From: Dendrophyllia cribrosa
Lineage: Eukaryota; Cnidaria; Anthozoa; Scleractinia; Dendrophylliidae
Length of the DNA: 64,000 nucleotides
Assembly: GCA_024195265.1 (NCBI GenBank)
Contig: JAJLRJ010000005.1
Span: 13,763,036 to 13,827,035 of the forward strand
Direction of reading: 5' to 3'
In this document: piece after piece, positions 1 through 11,083 of the stretch
How the letters are laid out: every line of letters begins with the position of its first letter
Position numbering within the stretch: the stretch's first letter is position 1
Notes under the pieces: generated by a model
Databases searched by the model: none
Told to the model about the DNA's origin: nothing
Seen by the model: the letters and a program-made list of their open reading frames with translations, nothing else
Made by a program: the position numbers and the translations under genes

Positions 1-105
1 AAATATTTCATAATTTTCTGATTAATTGGGATTACTAACGGTAATCTTCCAAGTTCGGCTCTGCAAGCTACGTTAGAGGCCTTATTGTTTACTTCTAAGT
101 AGTGT

Positions 106-489
106 TTACAAAATTTGAGATGAATTTTTTTCTATCGGGGAACTATCCCATGTTTTAAAGTTCTGCCTAGTGTACATCCCCCATATCTCACTGTTGTAGC
201 TTAAGATCGGAAATACCATTGTGTCAAAAATCTGGGATGTGGTATTGGGATTAAGTCTATTGAGAAATGTACGTTTTCGTATACTAGAAAAGGCGTGCAG
301 GGCTTTTTCTTTTAAGTGTTCGACTGCAAGAGTAAAATTTCCCGTTGGAGTTAAACGTGTACCTAAATAGGTGTATTCTTGAACAATTTCAATTGGCTCG
401 GTGCCTATGTTGAAGTTGATGTCAATGGATTTCCTTGGGCGTTTTTGGAATATCATTATTTTTGTTTTCTTGGTATTGACTTTTAGCAT
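106..489 (-). pseudogene. LINE reverse transcriptase C-terminal (thumb) fragment
   Basis: The translation starts at NTKKTKIMIFQKR, the segment that follows the YADD block in CR1/L2-like LINEs, and continues through EYTYLGTRLTPTGNF and an alanine-rich helix to VFPILSYNSEIWGM. It is out of frame with the YADD-bearing fragment next to it at 497-907. The rest of the element lies to the left of base 1. Confidence 0.8.
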
Positions 490-496
490 CCATGTT

Positions 497-907
497 TTAC
501 AATATGAAGAGAGTGTTTAAACAGTTTTGTAATCCTGTTTTGGATCTTGATAGGATGTTCAAATCATCTGCATACAATAGTGAATTTATTTTTGTTCCAT
601 TTGGAAGAACAAATGGATCAGACAGCGTGTTTTCGAATGAATACGGCAAATTGTTTATATAGAGGTTAAATAAAAGAGGACTTAAATACATCCTTGACAT
701 ACACCTCTTGAGTATGAGAAAGATCGAGTTTTGTTTTCTCCGATTCTTATGGAACATGTAGAATAGCCTACGTGTAGCCGTACCATCCCCCCGAGAAAAA
801 ACGGGAGGTACGGCTACACGTAGGCTACATGTAGAATTGCAATAAAGGCTTTTGATCAGATTGTAGAAGTGTCCTCCTATGTTGATTTTGAGCAGCTTGT
901 AAAACAA
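497..907 (-). pseudogene. LINE reverse transcriptase palm fragment with YADD
   Basis: This 136-codon open stretch contains the RT palm with SPLLFNLYINNL followed by LLYADDLNIL. It is a broken reading frame that happens to stay open. A 62-bp hairpin plus its 11-bp target duplication adds 73 bp, shifting the frame. A one-base T deletion about 45 bp further into the gene (in the codons before SPLLF) shifts it back. The residues between the two breaks are therefore out-of-frame noise. Without those two changes the frame would read straight through. Confidence 0.8.
754..837. mobile_element. 62-bp perfect-hairpin insertion with 11-bp target duplication
   Basis: The core at 765-826 begins with AGCCTACGTGTAGCCGTACC and ends with its exact reverse complement at 807-826. 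The short spacer is itself nearly palindromic (CCCCCCG, A-run, CGGGAG). The core is flanked on both sides by ACATGTAGAAT (754-764 and 827-837). Removing the core and one flank copy restores the LINE RT reading frame, so this is a genuine insertion. Direct repeats of 9-11 bp are typical of Mutator-like transposases, but the element is too short to classify. Confidence 0.85.
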
Positions 908-1109
908 TCCCTCGTGCCAAACAGAGTCGAAAGCTTTACGAAAATCTACGAAACAAGCATAGACTTTTTCCTTATGGTAGTGGACATATTTATCTATTAG
1001 GGCCCTTAGAGTGAAAACATGGTCTGCGCAGTACGATTTTCAGGTAGAAAGCCAATTTGGGAATTGTGTAATATCTTGTTTTCTTTAAAATACAAGTATA
1101 GTCTTTGAT

Positions 1110-1568
1110 TTAAATGGAACAAAACAGTTTTCCAAGGCAACTAGATACACATATGTCTCTATAGTTTGTTGGATCACTGTTGTCACCCGATTTGTAGATT
1201 GGGGTTATAAGGCCTTGACACCAAATATCTGGCATTTTTCCAGATCGTAAAATGAGGTTATAAAGTTTGATGAAAATAGGCATAAGCGAGTCAAGGCTCG
1301 CTTTGATCATTTCATTTCTTATTTTGTCAACAAATGGCGATTTCTTATTCTTCAATTTCTTCACCGCTTGACGTATTTCTTGCTCAGTTACCTCTTGATC
1401 TAAATAGTTAAGCTGTTCTTTTTCTTTTTCTAATGATAGTAGCTCATCATAGACTCCTTGATGATTTATGGAAGTTCTCGGGTCATTGGAATGTAAGAAT
1501 TGAAAATGATTGAGCCATGTTTCTTCCGAGATTGGGGCAGAAACATTTTCGTCGATAGTATCGTTCAT
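1110..1568 (-). pseudogene. LINE reverse transcriptase N-terminal fragment
   Basis: The translation contains the conserved early RT block: VKKLKNKKSPFVDKIRNEMI, then a helix with PIFIKLYNLILRSGKMPDIW, then LITPIYKSGDNSDPTNYRDI. These match the standard LINE pattern in which a KSPG-like motif precedes 'W..ItPIyKkGd..dp.NYRgI'. The usual G of the KSPG-like motif is changed. The frame ends in a stop just after the NYR block, and the following region (910-1110) continues RT-like sequence through several frames. Confidence 0.85.
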
Positions 1569-1980
1569 CGATTTTAGACAACTCCAAAACGACGCTTTGT
1601 CGGAATTTAATGCTAGCTCGTCGAGGTTTTTTCTTCCTGAAATTTTTTCCTTTTTGAATCAAGGAGCTTTTTATAATCATTCAGAGTTTTGTGAAATTTT
1701 TCCCGTAACTCAGAGTTAAAGGGATCGCGATGTTTTTGATTTGATAGTTTTCGTAATTTGTGTCTTTTCAGTCGGCATTCACGGTCGAACCATTTTTTGT
1801 CAGATGTTATCCTAATACGTTTTCGAGATCTTTTGGTTTTAATCTTGAGGCAGATTTTTGATGTTGCAGTTAGAATGTTAACAGCATCGTCCAACGAGAC
1901 ATTTACATTTTCAGTGTTTTGTTCCATAAATTCTCTGATTAGAATTTGGATTGGTTCCGTACGTAATGCGTTTCTGAATT

Positions 1981-2002
1981 AGCAGTAGCAGTAGTTGTAG
2001 TA

Positions 2003-2066
<64 letters not shown>

Positions 2067-2067
2067 T

Positions 2068-2102
<35 letters not shown>

Positions 2103-2103
2103 T

Positions 2104-2165
<62 letters not shown>

Positions 2166-2193
2166 TAGTAGCAGCAGCAGCAGCAGTAGTAGC

Positions 2194-2225
<32 letters not shown>

Positions 2226-2226
2226 C

Positions 2227-2267
<41 letters not shown>

Positions 2268-2268
2268 C

Positions 2269-2300
<32 letters not shown>

Positions 2301-2333
2301 AAGCAGCAGCAGCAGCAGTAGTAGCAGTAGTAA

Positions 2334-2371
<38 letters not shown>

Positions 2372-2391
2372 ATGGTAGTAGTTGTAGTAGC

Positions 2392-2427
<36 letters not shown>

Positions 2428-2466
2428 CGTAGTAGCAGTAGTAGTAGTAGTAGTAGTCGCAGTAGC

Positions 2467-2498
<32 letters not shown>

Positions 2499-2499
2499 A

Positions 2500-2557
<58 letters not shown>

Positions 2558-2709
2558 ATGGTAGTAGTTGTAGTAGCAGTAGTAGTAGTAGTAGTAGTAG
2601 CAGCAGCAGCAGTAGTAGTAGTAGTAGCAGCAGCAGCAGCAGTAGTGGTAGTAGTAGCAGCAGCAGCAGTAGTAGTAGTAGTAGTAGCAGCAGTAGTAGT
2701 AGTAGTAGA

Positions 2710-2793
<84 letters not shown>
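1981..2793. repeat. Large GTA/GCA trinucleotide microsatellite
   Basis: About 810 bp is built almost entirely of GTA triplets with blocks of GCA. Isolated variants (GAA, TGATGG, TTG, CGC) break the pattern. One variant signature, GTGATGGTAGTAGTTGTAG, appears at 2369 and again at 2555. The exact spacing of 186 bp (62 triplets) shows that a long segment was duplicated as a unit. Both strands are open in several frames (poly-Leu, Thr/Ala, Tyr/Cys, Val/Ala), but this follows from the repeat and is not coding. It abuts the truncated LINE. Confidence 0.97.
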
Positions 2794-2794
<1 letters not shown>

Positions 2795-2963
2795 AACGTA
2801 ATAAATGATGACGATGAGTTCGAAGTGGGAAGCCTGACCACTGTGAACTAGACATGGAAAACTCAGTCTCACCTTATTCCTTATTATAGCCCCCCCCCCC
2901 CCGCCGAAAATCCCATGGGAAGTTGTGATAACCCGAAGGCTTATAACCGGCATTTTACGTTAG

Positions 2964-3210
2964 CAAGAGAGGATAAAGGGTAAGAGAGGCCATCACCCAT
3001 ACATGCTCTATTCCATAGGTAATCTGTCTCAGGTTATTTTTAGAAGCGTGGGTTATCCACGCGGAAACATTCGCGCCATGTGATTGGCTGTTATCTAATC
3101 CCTTGGGATCTCTACAGCCTTGGTGCCGGTCTAAAAACAACTTGAGACAGATAACCTATGAAATAGGGCATGTATGGGTGATGGCCTCTCTTACCCTTTA
3201 TCCTCTCTTG
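2964..3210. mobile_element. 247-bp MITE with ~72-bp inverted ends
   Basis: The first ~72 bases (from CAAGAGAGGATAAAGGGTAA) match the reverse complement of the last ~72 with about four mismatches. ACGTTAG stands immediately outside both ends (2957-2963 and 3211-3217), a 7-bp target duplication. There is no coding sequence. It is therefore a non-autonomous DNA transposon of unassigned superfamily. Confidence 0.9.
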
Positions 3211-3853
3211 ACGTTAGTTATCTATGCCCAGACCGCGCGCGGTTTGCTTGGCTCGCCGATTTCTTTTTAATCCAGCTCCCTGAAGGGACTTTGAAATAAA
3301 ATATGTGGTTTATGTTCTGTGAGATCACCTAGACATGCGCAATGTAGTGACCGACCGTGTCCCTTTGAATAAGGGTGCCCAATGCATCAACTCACTACTT
3401 CACAAAAAGACGTGACACTCTGCTTGGTACAACACGTTCTCAGATTGAAAGTTGGAGATTTCCAAACCGATGTATTAAACTGAAAGGCTAAGCTATGGTA
3501 GCTTTGGAAGCCGGAATAAGGCCTTCTGTCGGCTATTTATATATATATATATCTAACAAATGCATGTTCAAAAGTCGAGGACCGTGTTAAAAACAACAGT
3601 CACTCTTAAAGCGTTAAGTTGCTAATCTGTTAATTGACTCTTAATCTTTCGCCAATCAGCCTTCTTACCAACCGAGCGAAAACAATTGTACTGTATCTTT
3701 CAACTGAAAGTTTGTCTTGGTGCCGACAGGAAACGGGTAAATTTGTTGTAGGCAACTGCACATATATGTTCAGCTTGCGGTGTTTATGATCGTTTATGAA
3801 TCAGTCAATTCCAGCAGTGTCTGTGTCCCCACCAAAACCCGCACCAACCCCAA

Positions 3854-3972
3854 CCCCCCCCCCCCCCCCCCCTTTCCGGGCATTACTGATTTTGAACAGC
3901 TTTTTTGGCCAGTGTCCCGACGATGGGGACAAAAAATGCCCCCGGTGGAGGGGGGGGGGGGGGGGGGGGGGG
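3854..3972. repeat. Poly-C run and poly-G run about 80 bp apart
   Basis: A run of 19 C (3854-3872) is followed by 23 G (3950-3972). The opposed runs could pair as the arms of a fold-back. Proline- or glycine-rich ORFs across this piece are homopolymer artefacts. Similar C- or G-run pairs occur elsewhere in the window. 3218-3850, upstream of it, holds no recognisable gene. Confidence 0.8.
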
Positions 3973-4039
3973 AAACGAAGCATAATTATTCGAATCTAGG
4001 TACATCTAAAACTTTTTTGGAGTCAATTTAAGTAACAGA

Positions 4040-6190
4040 GAGGTGTTGTCCCTCAGAATTCTTCTATTGACCGATCTCTTTAAAGCAATTTAGCAACAAA
4101 TGTCTCGCCTTTGTTGTTGAAAACCTTTCCACCGCAAACTAAGCCCCGACTATAAGAGCAGACGTTTTATCATTTCCGTAAAAAGAGCGGGAAAACACGT
4201 TTGCTCTCCCTAGCTAAATTATGCCAGGATTATTATTATTTAAGGTCGAAAACATGAGGATGCCAAATGCCCCACCGTATAATGCTCGTCCCCTGGAAAT
4301 AGAACGTTAGAAAATGCCCAACTAATACCCGACGGAATGGACACTAAGGCAATTATCAGCTAGGTGAATCAGTGAAAACTGCGGTATCTCTAAAGTACTA
4401 CTTAAACGGATTATTTAGTAAATGTTTTTTTTGTGAGTTGTACCGACTGATAATTCTGTAATTGACCATTGGCCATGTTTCAAACGCGGCTTAGTGATAA
4501 GTACTTTAATGCCCTTTATTTTCGCGTGTCTTAGAATTCGGAAAAATTACTGTAAATCCTGTATTAAGCCCCCCACCCCCTACCTCACTTTTGGAGCAGG
4601 TGGTGAGCGGGTCCCCGCTTATCTGGGGACAGTGGGGAAAAAATAAGGTTAGAGAGTTAGAAATATTTTTCAGTCATTTTTGGGCCCAAATTTTGGCTTT
4701 TTTCTTCATGTCTTCTCGGATCTTGGATCCTAACCCTTTACATACCTGTTGTCTTTTTCTTTTCGTCACAGCCGAGATCACGTACAGTCAACCTGTGCTA
4801 TTGCTTAAATATTGAATATTTCGTCGACGTTCACTCGCAGTGCGTGAGAAATCAAGAAGACCTTTTTTTTCTAAACTGTAAAATTCTCCCATACACGACA
4901 TTTGCAAAGGTTCAAGTCAGGACTTTTTTTTACACCTCAAAAGTTCACAAATAATTTACGGATTCAGATTTGAGCATAACGTTTTGCGGATCGATGGATT
5001 CGGCTATCAAAATTCAAAAGAGCGGCGGATTTGCATACCCCCTTCCACCCCCCCTCAGTACAAATTATTTTGTTGACGTGTCGTTGAAGGAAAATTGACA
5101 AAACAGAATTTGAACTCAATCCATTCAGTTAAGCCGATTAAGAAAGTTGCCGCTTATTGCAGTGGTAAAAATAATCTTCAGTTATTGACAATTTTCATTG
5201 TTATTCGTTTTAGCTGATTATTGGCAGTGAGGAGTTTTTTTTTTTTTTGATAAATCCAATCCAGTGTAAAAAGACCCTTGGCTCCTCCCACCCACGTTGA
5301 GATATATCCAAAACTCATGCGCGAATTACTATCATATATTTACGTAGAGGTCAGTTCCTCAGAACTCGCTTTTGCAACCACTGGAGAGTTTTATCGCTCA
5401 GGACCAGAGTTCATCCTCTAATGTAAAGAGATTTTAGTGTTTAATCAGGTAAGGTGTTAATTAACATACTTTAGCGGATAGCTTTACATTCTTTCAACGT
5501 AAAAGCCAAAAAAAGTAGACCAAAAACTTTGCAGGGAATGTTGACGACAGGCTAGCTGCTCGAGTTTATTCATTCTTAACCTTTCCCGCCCAGTCCTTAA
5601 CAATTTTGTCTTCTGTGACAACTCATCTTAATCCATCAACGCTTTTCTGATAGTCACTGTAATTGAATATTAATTAGACGGTCGCGTGTGCGAGTACCGA
5701 GAGAAAAATGCGACGCTCTTAGCGCGTAACACGCAATGGATTGAAAATGATGTCCGTAGAAATACATAATTTGAAAAAATTAGCAAACAGAACTCTGCCG
5801 AATTTTGCCAGTTATATTTTCTTGAAAACGTAATCTGCTGCTTAAAGCCTTAACCAAAGTGAATACATGAACAGATGGGGTATGGTGAATTCCTGAAGTG
5901 GTGTAAAGTGCTTTATAAGGGTCAACATTTTTTGCAGCTTATCACGAAAGATAAAAATCAATCATAAAGCAGTTGATTACTTCAAACAGCTGTTCAAAGA
6001 ACCTTCTCGATTAATACCTGCAATTGGGCTACCTCCAAGAGCTTTTCAGCACTCTCAATTGTAACTTTCTCAAAAGATTCTTTCAGTAATGATTATACAT
6101 TTGATTTGTTTACTAACTATTTTTTCCAGCTTCAACCACTCATCGCGCGTTCTTATCACTTTAAATCCAAGGAATGAGTGACCAAAATCA
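4040..6190. other. Non-coding stretch, nothing recognised
   Basis: No ORF with plausible composition, no RNA gene and no clear repeat is visible in this AT-rich stretch. Short C runs occur near 4570 and 5040. Confidence 0.5.
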
Positions 6191-6224
6191 GACTTCAGGA
6201 AATTAAAATCACCAATTTTATTTT

Positions 6225-6395
6225 GTAAGCACTGAAACAAACAGTTCCAATTGAAAGTACTGTTGAATAGCGTTCATTTGAATGGTCACACGTTAGGATT
6301 TCATCCACATACAGTCTGTACTCAAAAGCTAAAACCACCTTGTACAGCATAATAGTCAACACAACAGGAAAGTACTGCTGGATAGCTTTCATGCT
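6225..6395 (-). repeat. 106-bp dispersed repeat, about 1.5 units
   Basis: This matches the unit defined at 53430-53960, in the same orientation there (CTTTCATTTGAATGGTCACA, then AACCACCTTGTACAGCATAA, then GGAAAGTACTGCT). Two diverged partial units are present. Confidence 0.75.
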
Positions 6396-6429
6396 AGGAT
6401 CAACTCTTTATACACAGACTGAAAAGAGA

Positions 6430-6640
6430 TTATAGTGCCCAAAAAGATACCTCTCTAAGATAGACAGCTTAGATAGACAACTAAAGTTGGTCTCTATCTC
6501 ACTTCAGTCACTCATTTACTGTTGAGTTTAACTCTCTATAAGACGGACACCTCTCTAAGATGGACTCCTCTCTAGTCGGACACTGTAAAGACTGTCTCTA
6601 CCTCACTTCAGTCACTCTAGTCTAAGTTGGACATATGGTT
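6430..6640. repeat. Degenerate Tigger/pogo-type repeat
   Basis: Repeated phrases of the type 'CTCTCTATAAGACGGACACC' and 'CTCTAAGATGGA' occur here. They resemble the end sequences of Tigger/pogo-like MITEs and recur at 46754-47026. Boundaries are unclear. Confidence 0.45.
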
Positions 6641-6707
6641 CTGATCCCCACGGTTTTTGTGTTAGATAGAACTGACTGTTTCAGAGGCGTCGAGTGTTAT
6701 TCCCTTG

Positions 6708-6714
<7 letters not shown>

Positions 6715-6746
<32 letters not shown>

Positions 6747-7172
6747 TACTCCCTATAATGGGCTATACGGGGATGCTCCGCCTGAAAGGGGTACCTTTTT
6801 TATGCTGGAGGTATATGAAAGGGTCGGGATTTCACGAGTTGAAGTATATGAAAGGGTAGGGATTTCACGAAGAATAGGAAATGGTAGCGAAAACACGAGT
6901 TGAAGCATAAAAAAGGTAGAGAAAACTGCCATTTAAGTATTATAAAAAGGGCCTTTTAAAATATATAAAACAGACGCACGCAAAGGCTATATGAAAGGGG
7001 TACCATTTTCAATAAAAGGTATATGAAAGGGGCACCATTTTCAATAAAAGGTATACGAAAGGGGTACCTTTTCTGTCAAAAACGGTATATGAAAGGGTAA
7101 GGGTTTGGACCTCGGGGCGGAGCATCCCCGTACAAAATTTTGTTGAGTACCCCCCCCCCCCCCCCCCCCGGG
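6715..7172. mobile_element. Poly-G/poly-C-ended repeat element with internal tandem motif
   Basis: It starts with CCCGGG and a run of ~26 G, then TACTCCCTATAATGGGCTAT and ACGGGGATGCTCCGCC. It ends with the inverted GGGCGGAGCATCCCCGTAC, GAGTAC and a run of ~20 C. The centre is a loose tandem of 'GTATATGAAAGGG(G)TA' with CACGAGTTGAA or ATTTTCAATAAAA spacers. The 19380-19870 element is the same family. No convincing target duplication is visible for this copy. Confidence 0.75.
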
Positions 7173-7366
7173 AGGGTTTTGTTCCTGTTTACGAACAATT
7201 CTAATTAGTACTGAGGTCGTGCGAAAATGCAAGATTGCGGTCAATGTTGTTATTTCAGCTATTCAATAGGCCATTCTTTAGGTGCCTTCAGCCTCTTTAT
7301 CAAAGTGAGGCCAAGGGTAAAACCATATTACACGAACATGAGATTTATTTGCATGCGAATGACAAC

Positions 7367-7565
7367 TACAGTGGAACGCCGATATAACGAACCCCTTTAT
7401 AACGAAGATTCCGGTATAATGAACGATATTTTATAGTAAAATGTTTGGAAAAGAATCCCGATATAGCAAACCCCCAATATGACGAGCCGGAGCCCCGTTA
7501 TAACAAACACATTTTTCCAGTACCGTTGCACTTCGTTAACTTCGTTATATCGGAATTACACTGTA
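7367..7565. mobile_element. 195-bp Tigger/pogo-like MITE
   Basis: The element at 7369-7563 begins CAGTGGAACGCCGATATAAC and ends with an inverted match (CAGTGTAATTCCGATATAAC on the other strand). A TA dinucleotide stands at both sides (7367-7368 and 7564-7565). The CAGT ends, TA target and 'GATATAACGAA' phrases are typical of the pogo/Tigger branch of Tc1/mariner. No transposase is present. Confidence 0.85.
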
Positions 7566-7590
7566 ATCAGTTTTTATATGATTTCAAAAG

Positions 7591-7965
7591 CCCCAGGGGG
7601 ATGGGGCGCGGGGTATTGAGCTATACTAGTCTCGGGAAGGTGTGAATGAGGCCAAATTGTTAGACTCCCCAAAATTCCTACTAGGCTAAAACCAGACCCA
7701 AAAAACTTCCAACGGCCCAGCGCGTAACCCCCCAAAAGACCCTTTTTTCTCCACATAAAGAAGTTGCGCTTTTTACCGAACCCCAAATAAGTCCGCACCA
7801 AAATCTTTCACCCCCAAAATAAAGGTCACAACAAAATTTCAAAATCCAAAAAAGGTCCTCAAATCGCAAATTTCAAACCTCCAAAAGGCTTTCGCACCTG
7901 GCTCTCCGTCACCAGTAAACCTCAGCACCCCCTCCCCCCCCCCCCCTCCCCCCACCCCCTGGGGG
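7591..7965. repeat. Second G/C-run-bounded repeat
   Basis: The left end CCCCAGGGGGATGGGG is matched by an inverted right end (CCCCAGGGGG followed by TGGGGGG when read on the minus strand). The interior is C- and A-rich (CCAAAA motifs) and not coding. No target duplication was found, so the exact ends are uncertain. Confidence 0.5.
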
Positions 7966-7975
7966 GTTAAAACAA

Positions 7976-9515
7976 CTCGGACATTATCCAATCTGTCAGT
8001 TAATAAGTTCGACGACGTGTTTTCCGCAAGCTGCCCTTGCTTGCTTTTTAATTTATCAGGCCACTTACAAACATTCTTTCACTGGCTTCTTATTTATCTC
8101 CCCTAGATCAACCACTCCCAATTTCCCTCTTGTGCCAAACCTAAGGTCAAATATAATGTGATCCTAAGAATCTAGGTCTTAATATGAGAAGAAAAACCTT
8201 ATTAGCACTTTACCGTAGAGTGCACGTTCCAATGTGAGTCTGACATTTTGACTGGTATAGATGAAACCCTCAAAAGTGTGATTATTCAAATGCAATCTAC
8301 TTAGCGGTACTATGGGGTTCTGACCGCAAAGTCGGTGGATTAAATAGTATAAACGACCGAAGGAGCATTCAAATTGAATCTACCGAATCTCACAGTGCTG
8401 TTTGTATTTCGATATTTCCGTTTAGAACTTTGAGCTTTCATAGGAGTGAAAGTCTATAAGGAATAAGCAGCTATGATGTGGTTTTTCTATATTGAAATTT
8501 TAAGACATGCAGTCATGTATGTTATTCTCATTTTATGAAACAATTTTACAATTTTCAGTGGCATAAAATGCAGAAAGAAGGAATTCACTGCTAAGCAAAT
8601 TCAGCTGAATCATGAACATCTTACCATTATTGTTAGCTATATTTTCGGCCTAAATGAGTCAGAATTTTTTTTTTTTTGCAGCCGAAAACCGACAGAACCG
8701 ATTGAGATGAGATTTCTAGGTCACTGTTGGTCATAATGCTAGACAACGTTGCAGATACATATATTCAGTTTACATCCATTGTTGTCGTTTTTCTAGCTAA
8801 TTTTTTATTTGGCATTTCAGTCTGATCTCAGTGGAAGGTAAGATCTTGGCCATTCTCGGCTAAAACAGGTGGTTTAATGTGTTTTAATCCGAAGCCAAGT
8901 TGCTCTTACATGATGTAAAGAATAGCAGGCGAATCCACAGGTTTTCTATCGGCAAGCATACTCTGTGGTTTAGGGAAAGGACTTCCCCTTTGTAATCCGC
9001 TAAAGTGGCCGAAAATGAAACGTTCAATTCTCAAAATCCAGCCAGTTTGAAGGTTTAAATTCGTTGTTTAGAAAAGGAAATTATTCGAATTTGTTTTACT
9101 GTTGTTATTTGTCAAACTGAGAGAATAAACAGAGTCCGTTTCGGAGACTTTTCAATAATGTTTATGGTACAGTCATACCCCCTTATCAATGGGAATTAGC
9201 ACAGAGGAAATATACGTTCGGCGGATGGCGGCTTTGAGGGCACCGATCACTGTTTTCGGCACATCATTTCGGTGATTTTATTGAAATCCAAGAAGCAAGA
9301 GTTGTTTAGCTATTATAAATAAATTACGTGACTTTGGCATGAGCATATTTTAAACTCTTTTTTTGTCTCAGTTTTTAGGGGTGTCGGGTGTTGTTTTTAG
9401 AATAAACGATTCTACTTTGAAAGAAAACAATTCTCAACACTCGCTATTCAAAACTAAGACCGTCCCAATCCCAAGGTTCAAAAATATCAATCCCCCTACT
9501 TACTTATAAACTTAC
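7976..9515. other. Non-coding stretch, nothing recognised
   Basis: AT-rich sequence with short T and A runs. No ORF, RNA gene or clear repeat boundary is visible. Confidence 0.5.
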
Positions 9516-9519
9516 TCAA

Positions 9520-9790
9520 TACCCATCATGTCTAGTGGCAGATAGCGCAGCAACGAAATTCGTCTTACCCTGCCGGTCCGTGGCCAAGCATTTCATAGCC
9601 TTCCGGCTGTCTTTTTTTTTCTTCCCTCAATTTCTTCTCCGCAGTTCTGACTAGGTGGATTTTGTGAAGCCCTCATTTTCTCCTGCCCTCAGCTGCCCAC
9701 CGCAATGCAGTTCTTGTCATGTCATTGCTGTCCTTCCGAAGAACTTTCCCAACCCGCATGTCACTCTGCCTAATGAAGTATTGAAGCTGT
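9520..9790 (-). pseudogene. LINE 3' coding tail fragment
   Basis: Minus-strand translation gives RVGKVLRKDSNDMTRTALRW followed by AAEGRRK. This resembles the C-terminal 'W.GHVLR......TRTALRW.P.GKRKRGRP' segment of several LINE ORFs. After an in-frame stop the same theme continues in another frame, down to a stop-terminated tail rich in basic residues near 9520. It is a dead 3' remnant, unrelated in frame to the LINE at 1-1980. Confidence 0.65.
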
Positions 9791-10304
9791 AAAAAGAATG
9801 TGGGCGTTTATAACTAGAATTTGTGTAACAAAGTATATTGATATCGAAAGAAGAAAATAGATTGTTAAACGAGTTGAATTATTTAATACAAAGTGTAAAC
9901 ATTATTGCAATCTATTGTCGTGGTCACGTTCTCATCCGTGACCCCTTGTCATCGATCCCATGTTGTTGTTTGTGGAGAAGACGGCCAGGAAATGTTTCAA
10001 TATGTACAGTGCACGTGCAAAGTCTTTGTTGTTTTTATTAACTGAACCGTTATCAGTAAAAGTGTTCAAAGATATCAAAAAAAGACAAAGAAGAAAGAAA
10101 ATATGTCAATACGCAATTGTTTATTTTTGAAAGTAGCTCGGGGCCAGAAACTGTTTTCTGTAACTGCAATTTTGAAGGCAAGGACCAACGTAACAAAACA
10201 GAAGCACCGGATCCAAATTGAGGATATCATAGCATCATATTGCACGCTATACTCAAATTTAAATTGTAACGTCCTAGTTACCCATAGTCATTATTTGTTA
10301 TACC

Positions 10305-10333
10305 CTGAAGAAGAAAAGCCGTGCTTTTTGAAA
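10305..10333 (+). ncRNA. Hammerhead-ribozyme-like core
   Basis: CTGAAGA is followed by a hairpin with complementary arms (AAAAGC, loop CGT, GCTTTT) and then GAAA. That is the arrangement of a hammerhead core: CUGANGA, stem II, GAAA. The sequence after GAAA (TATTAGATAAA) does not give a clear short stem III, so activity is doubtful. Similar motifs in this window sit in PLE ends, and this one may mark another PLE scrap. Confidence 0.4.
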
Positions 10334-10868
10334 TATTAGATAAATTTCATTATATTCCTTCACTGTCGAATCAGCCTTGCTTTTTTTCGTTTATTTCTGT
10401 AACTGAAACGCCCTTTCTCGAGTTCAGTTCTGCACGTGATTTCAGATTTGCGCAAATATGTTAAAAGATGTAAAACAGAAACTTTTCCTTTGCTCTTAAA
10501 GTAGCTCGGAAATTGTAAAGTGGCTGCTAAGTGTTGTTTTTTGGGCCTTCATACGATAAACATTATGACACTACAATCGAACCTTTACACTCCCGGAGGC
10601 ACTTCCTTTATCTGGTTGTGGGGGATGCTCCGACCGCAAGGGTGCCATTTCAATGCTCGCCGAGTATATAAGAAAGGTAGCGAAAATTTATACATTTATT
10701 TATTATTTGGGATCGCTGCGTTGTTAACTAAATCCAAGTTTTGAGAGGAGCTGGAAAATCCGGGCAAAAATTCAAATACGCAAAGATCAGAAAGGTTTCA
10801 TGGTCATCTTTTAGTTAGACTAGTCCGACTGTATATGTACGCGTAGGCGATGTAATGCGTGAGATAAC

Positions 10869-10891
10869 CTATCTATCTATCTATCTATCTA

Positions 10892-10926
<35 letters not shown>

Positions 10927-11083
10927 CACAAATTATATATATATATATATATATATGTATGTAAACAAAAGCGAGAAGCGAACTCTTCACATGTCCTGAA
11001 GTTTAATAGCAGACGTTTCGCCCTTCGGGCTTCTTCAGTGCTTATATACAGGATAAAAAATACTTGGTATATATACTATTATA

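Larger units (their letters stand above)
1..1980 (-). mobile_element. Decayed non-LTR retrotransposon (LINE), CR1/L2-like
   Basis: The minus strand carries successive pieces of a LINE reverse transcriptase in different frames: a linker downstream of the endonuclease (1613-1927), the RT N-terminal part (1110-1568), the palm with the YADD catalytic motif (codons at 563-574) and the thumb region (106-489). The order and motifs (LSPLLFNLYINNL, then YADD, then NTKKTKIM) are those of LINE RTs. Frameshifts and stops between the pieces show that it is dead. The 5' end, including the expected endonuclease, is missing: recognisable LINE sequence stops at the GTA array near 1980. The 3' end runs off the left edge of the window. 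Clade assignment to CR1/L2 is an inference from overall look. Confidence 0.9.

Noticed and set aside
1911..2953. Long ORFs of poly-Leu, poly-Thr/Ala, poly-Tyr/Cys and poly-Val
   Set aside because: They only translate the GTA/GCA microsatellite; every frame is open because of the triplet repeat.
3780..4031. Proline-rich and glycine-rich ORFs
   Set aside because: They translate the C and G homopolymer runs.
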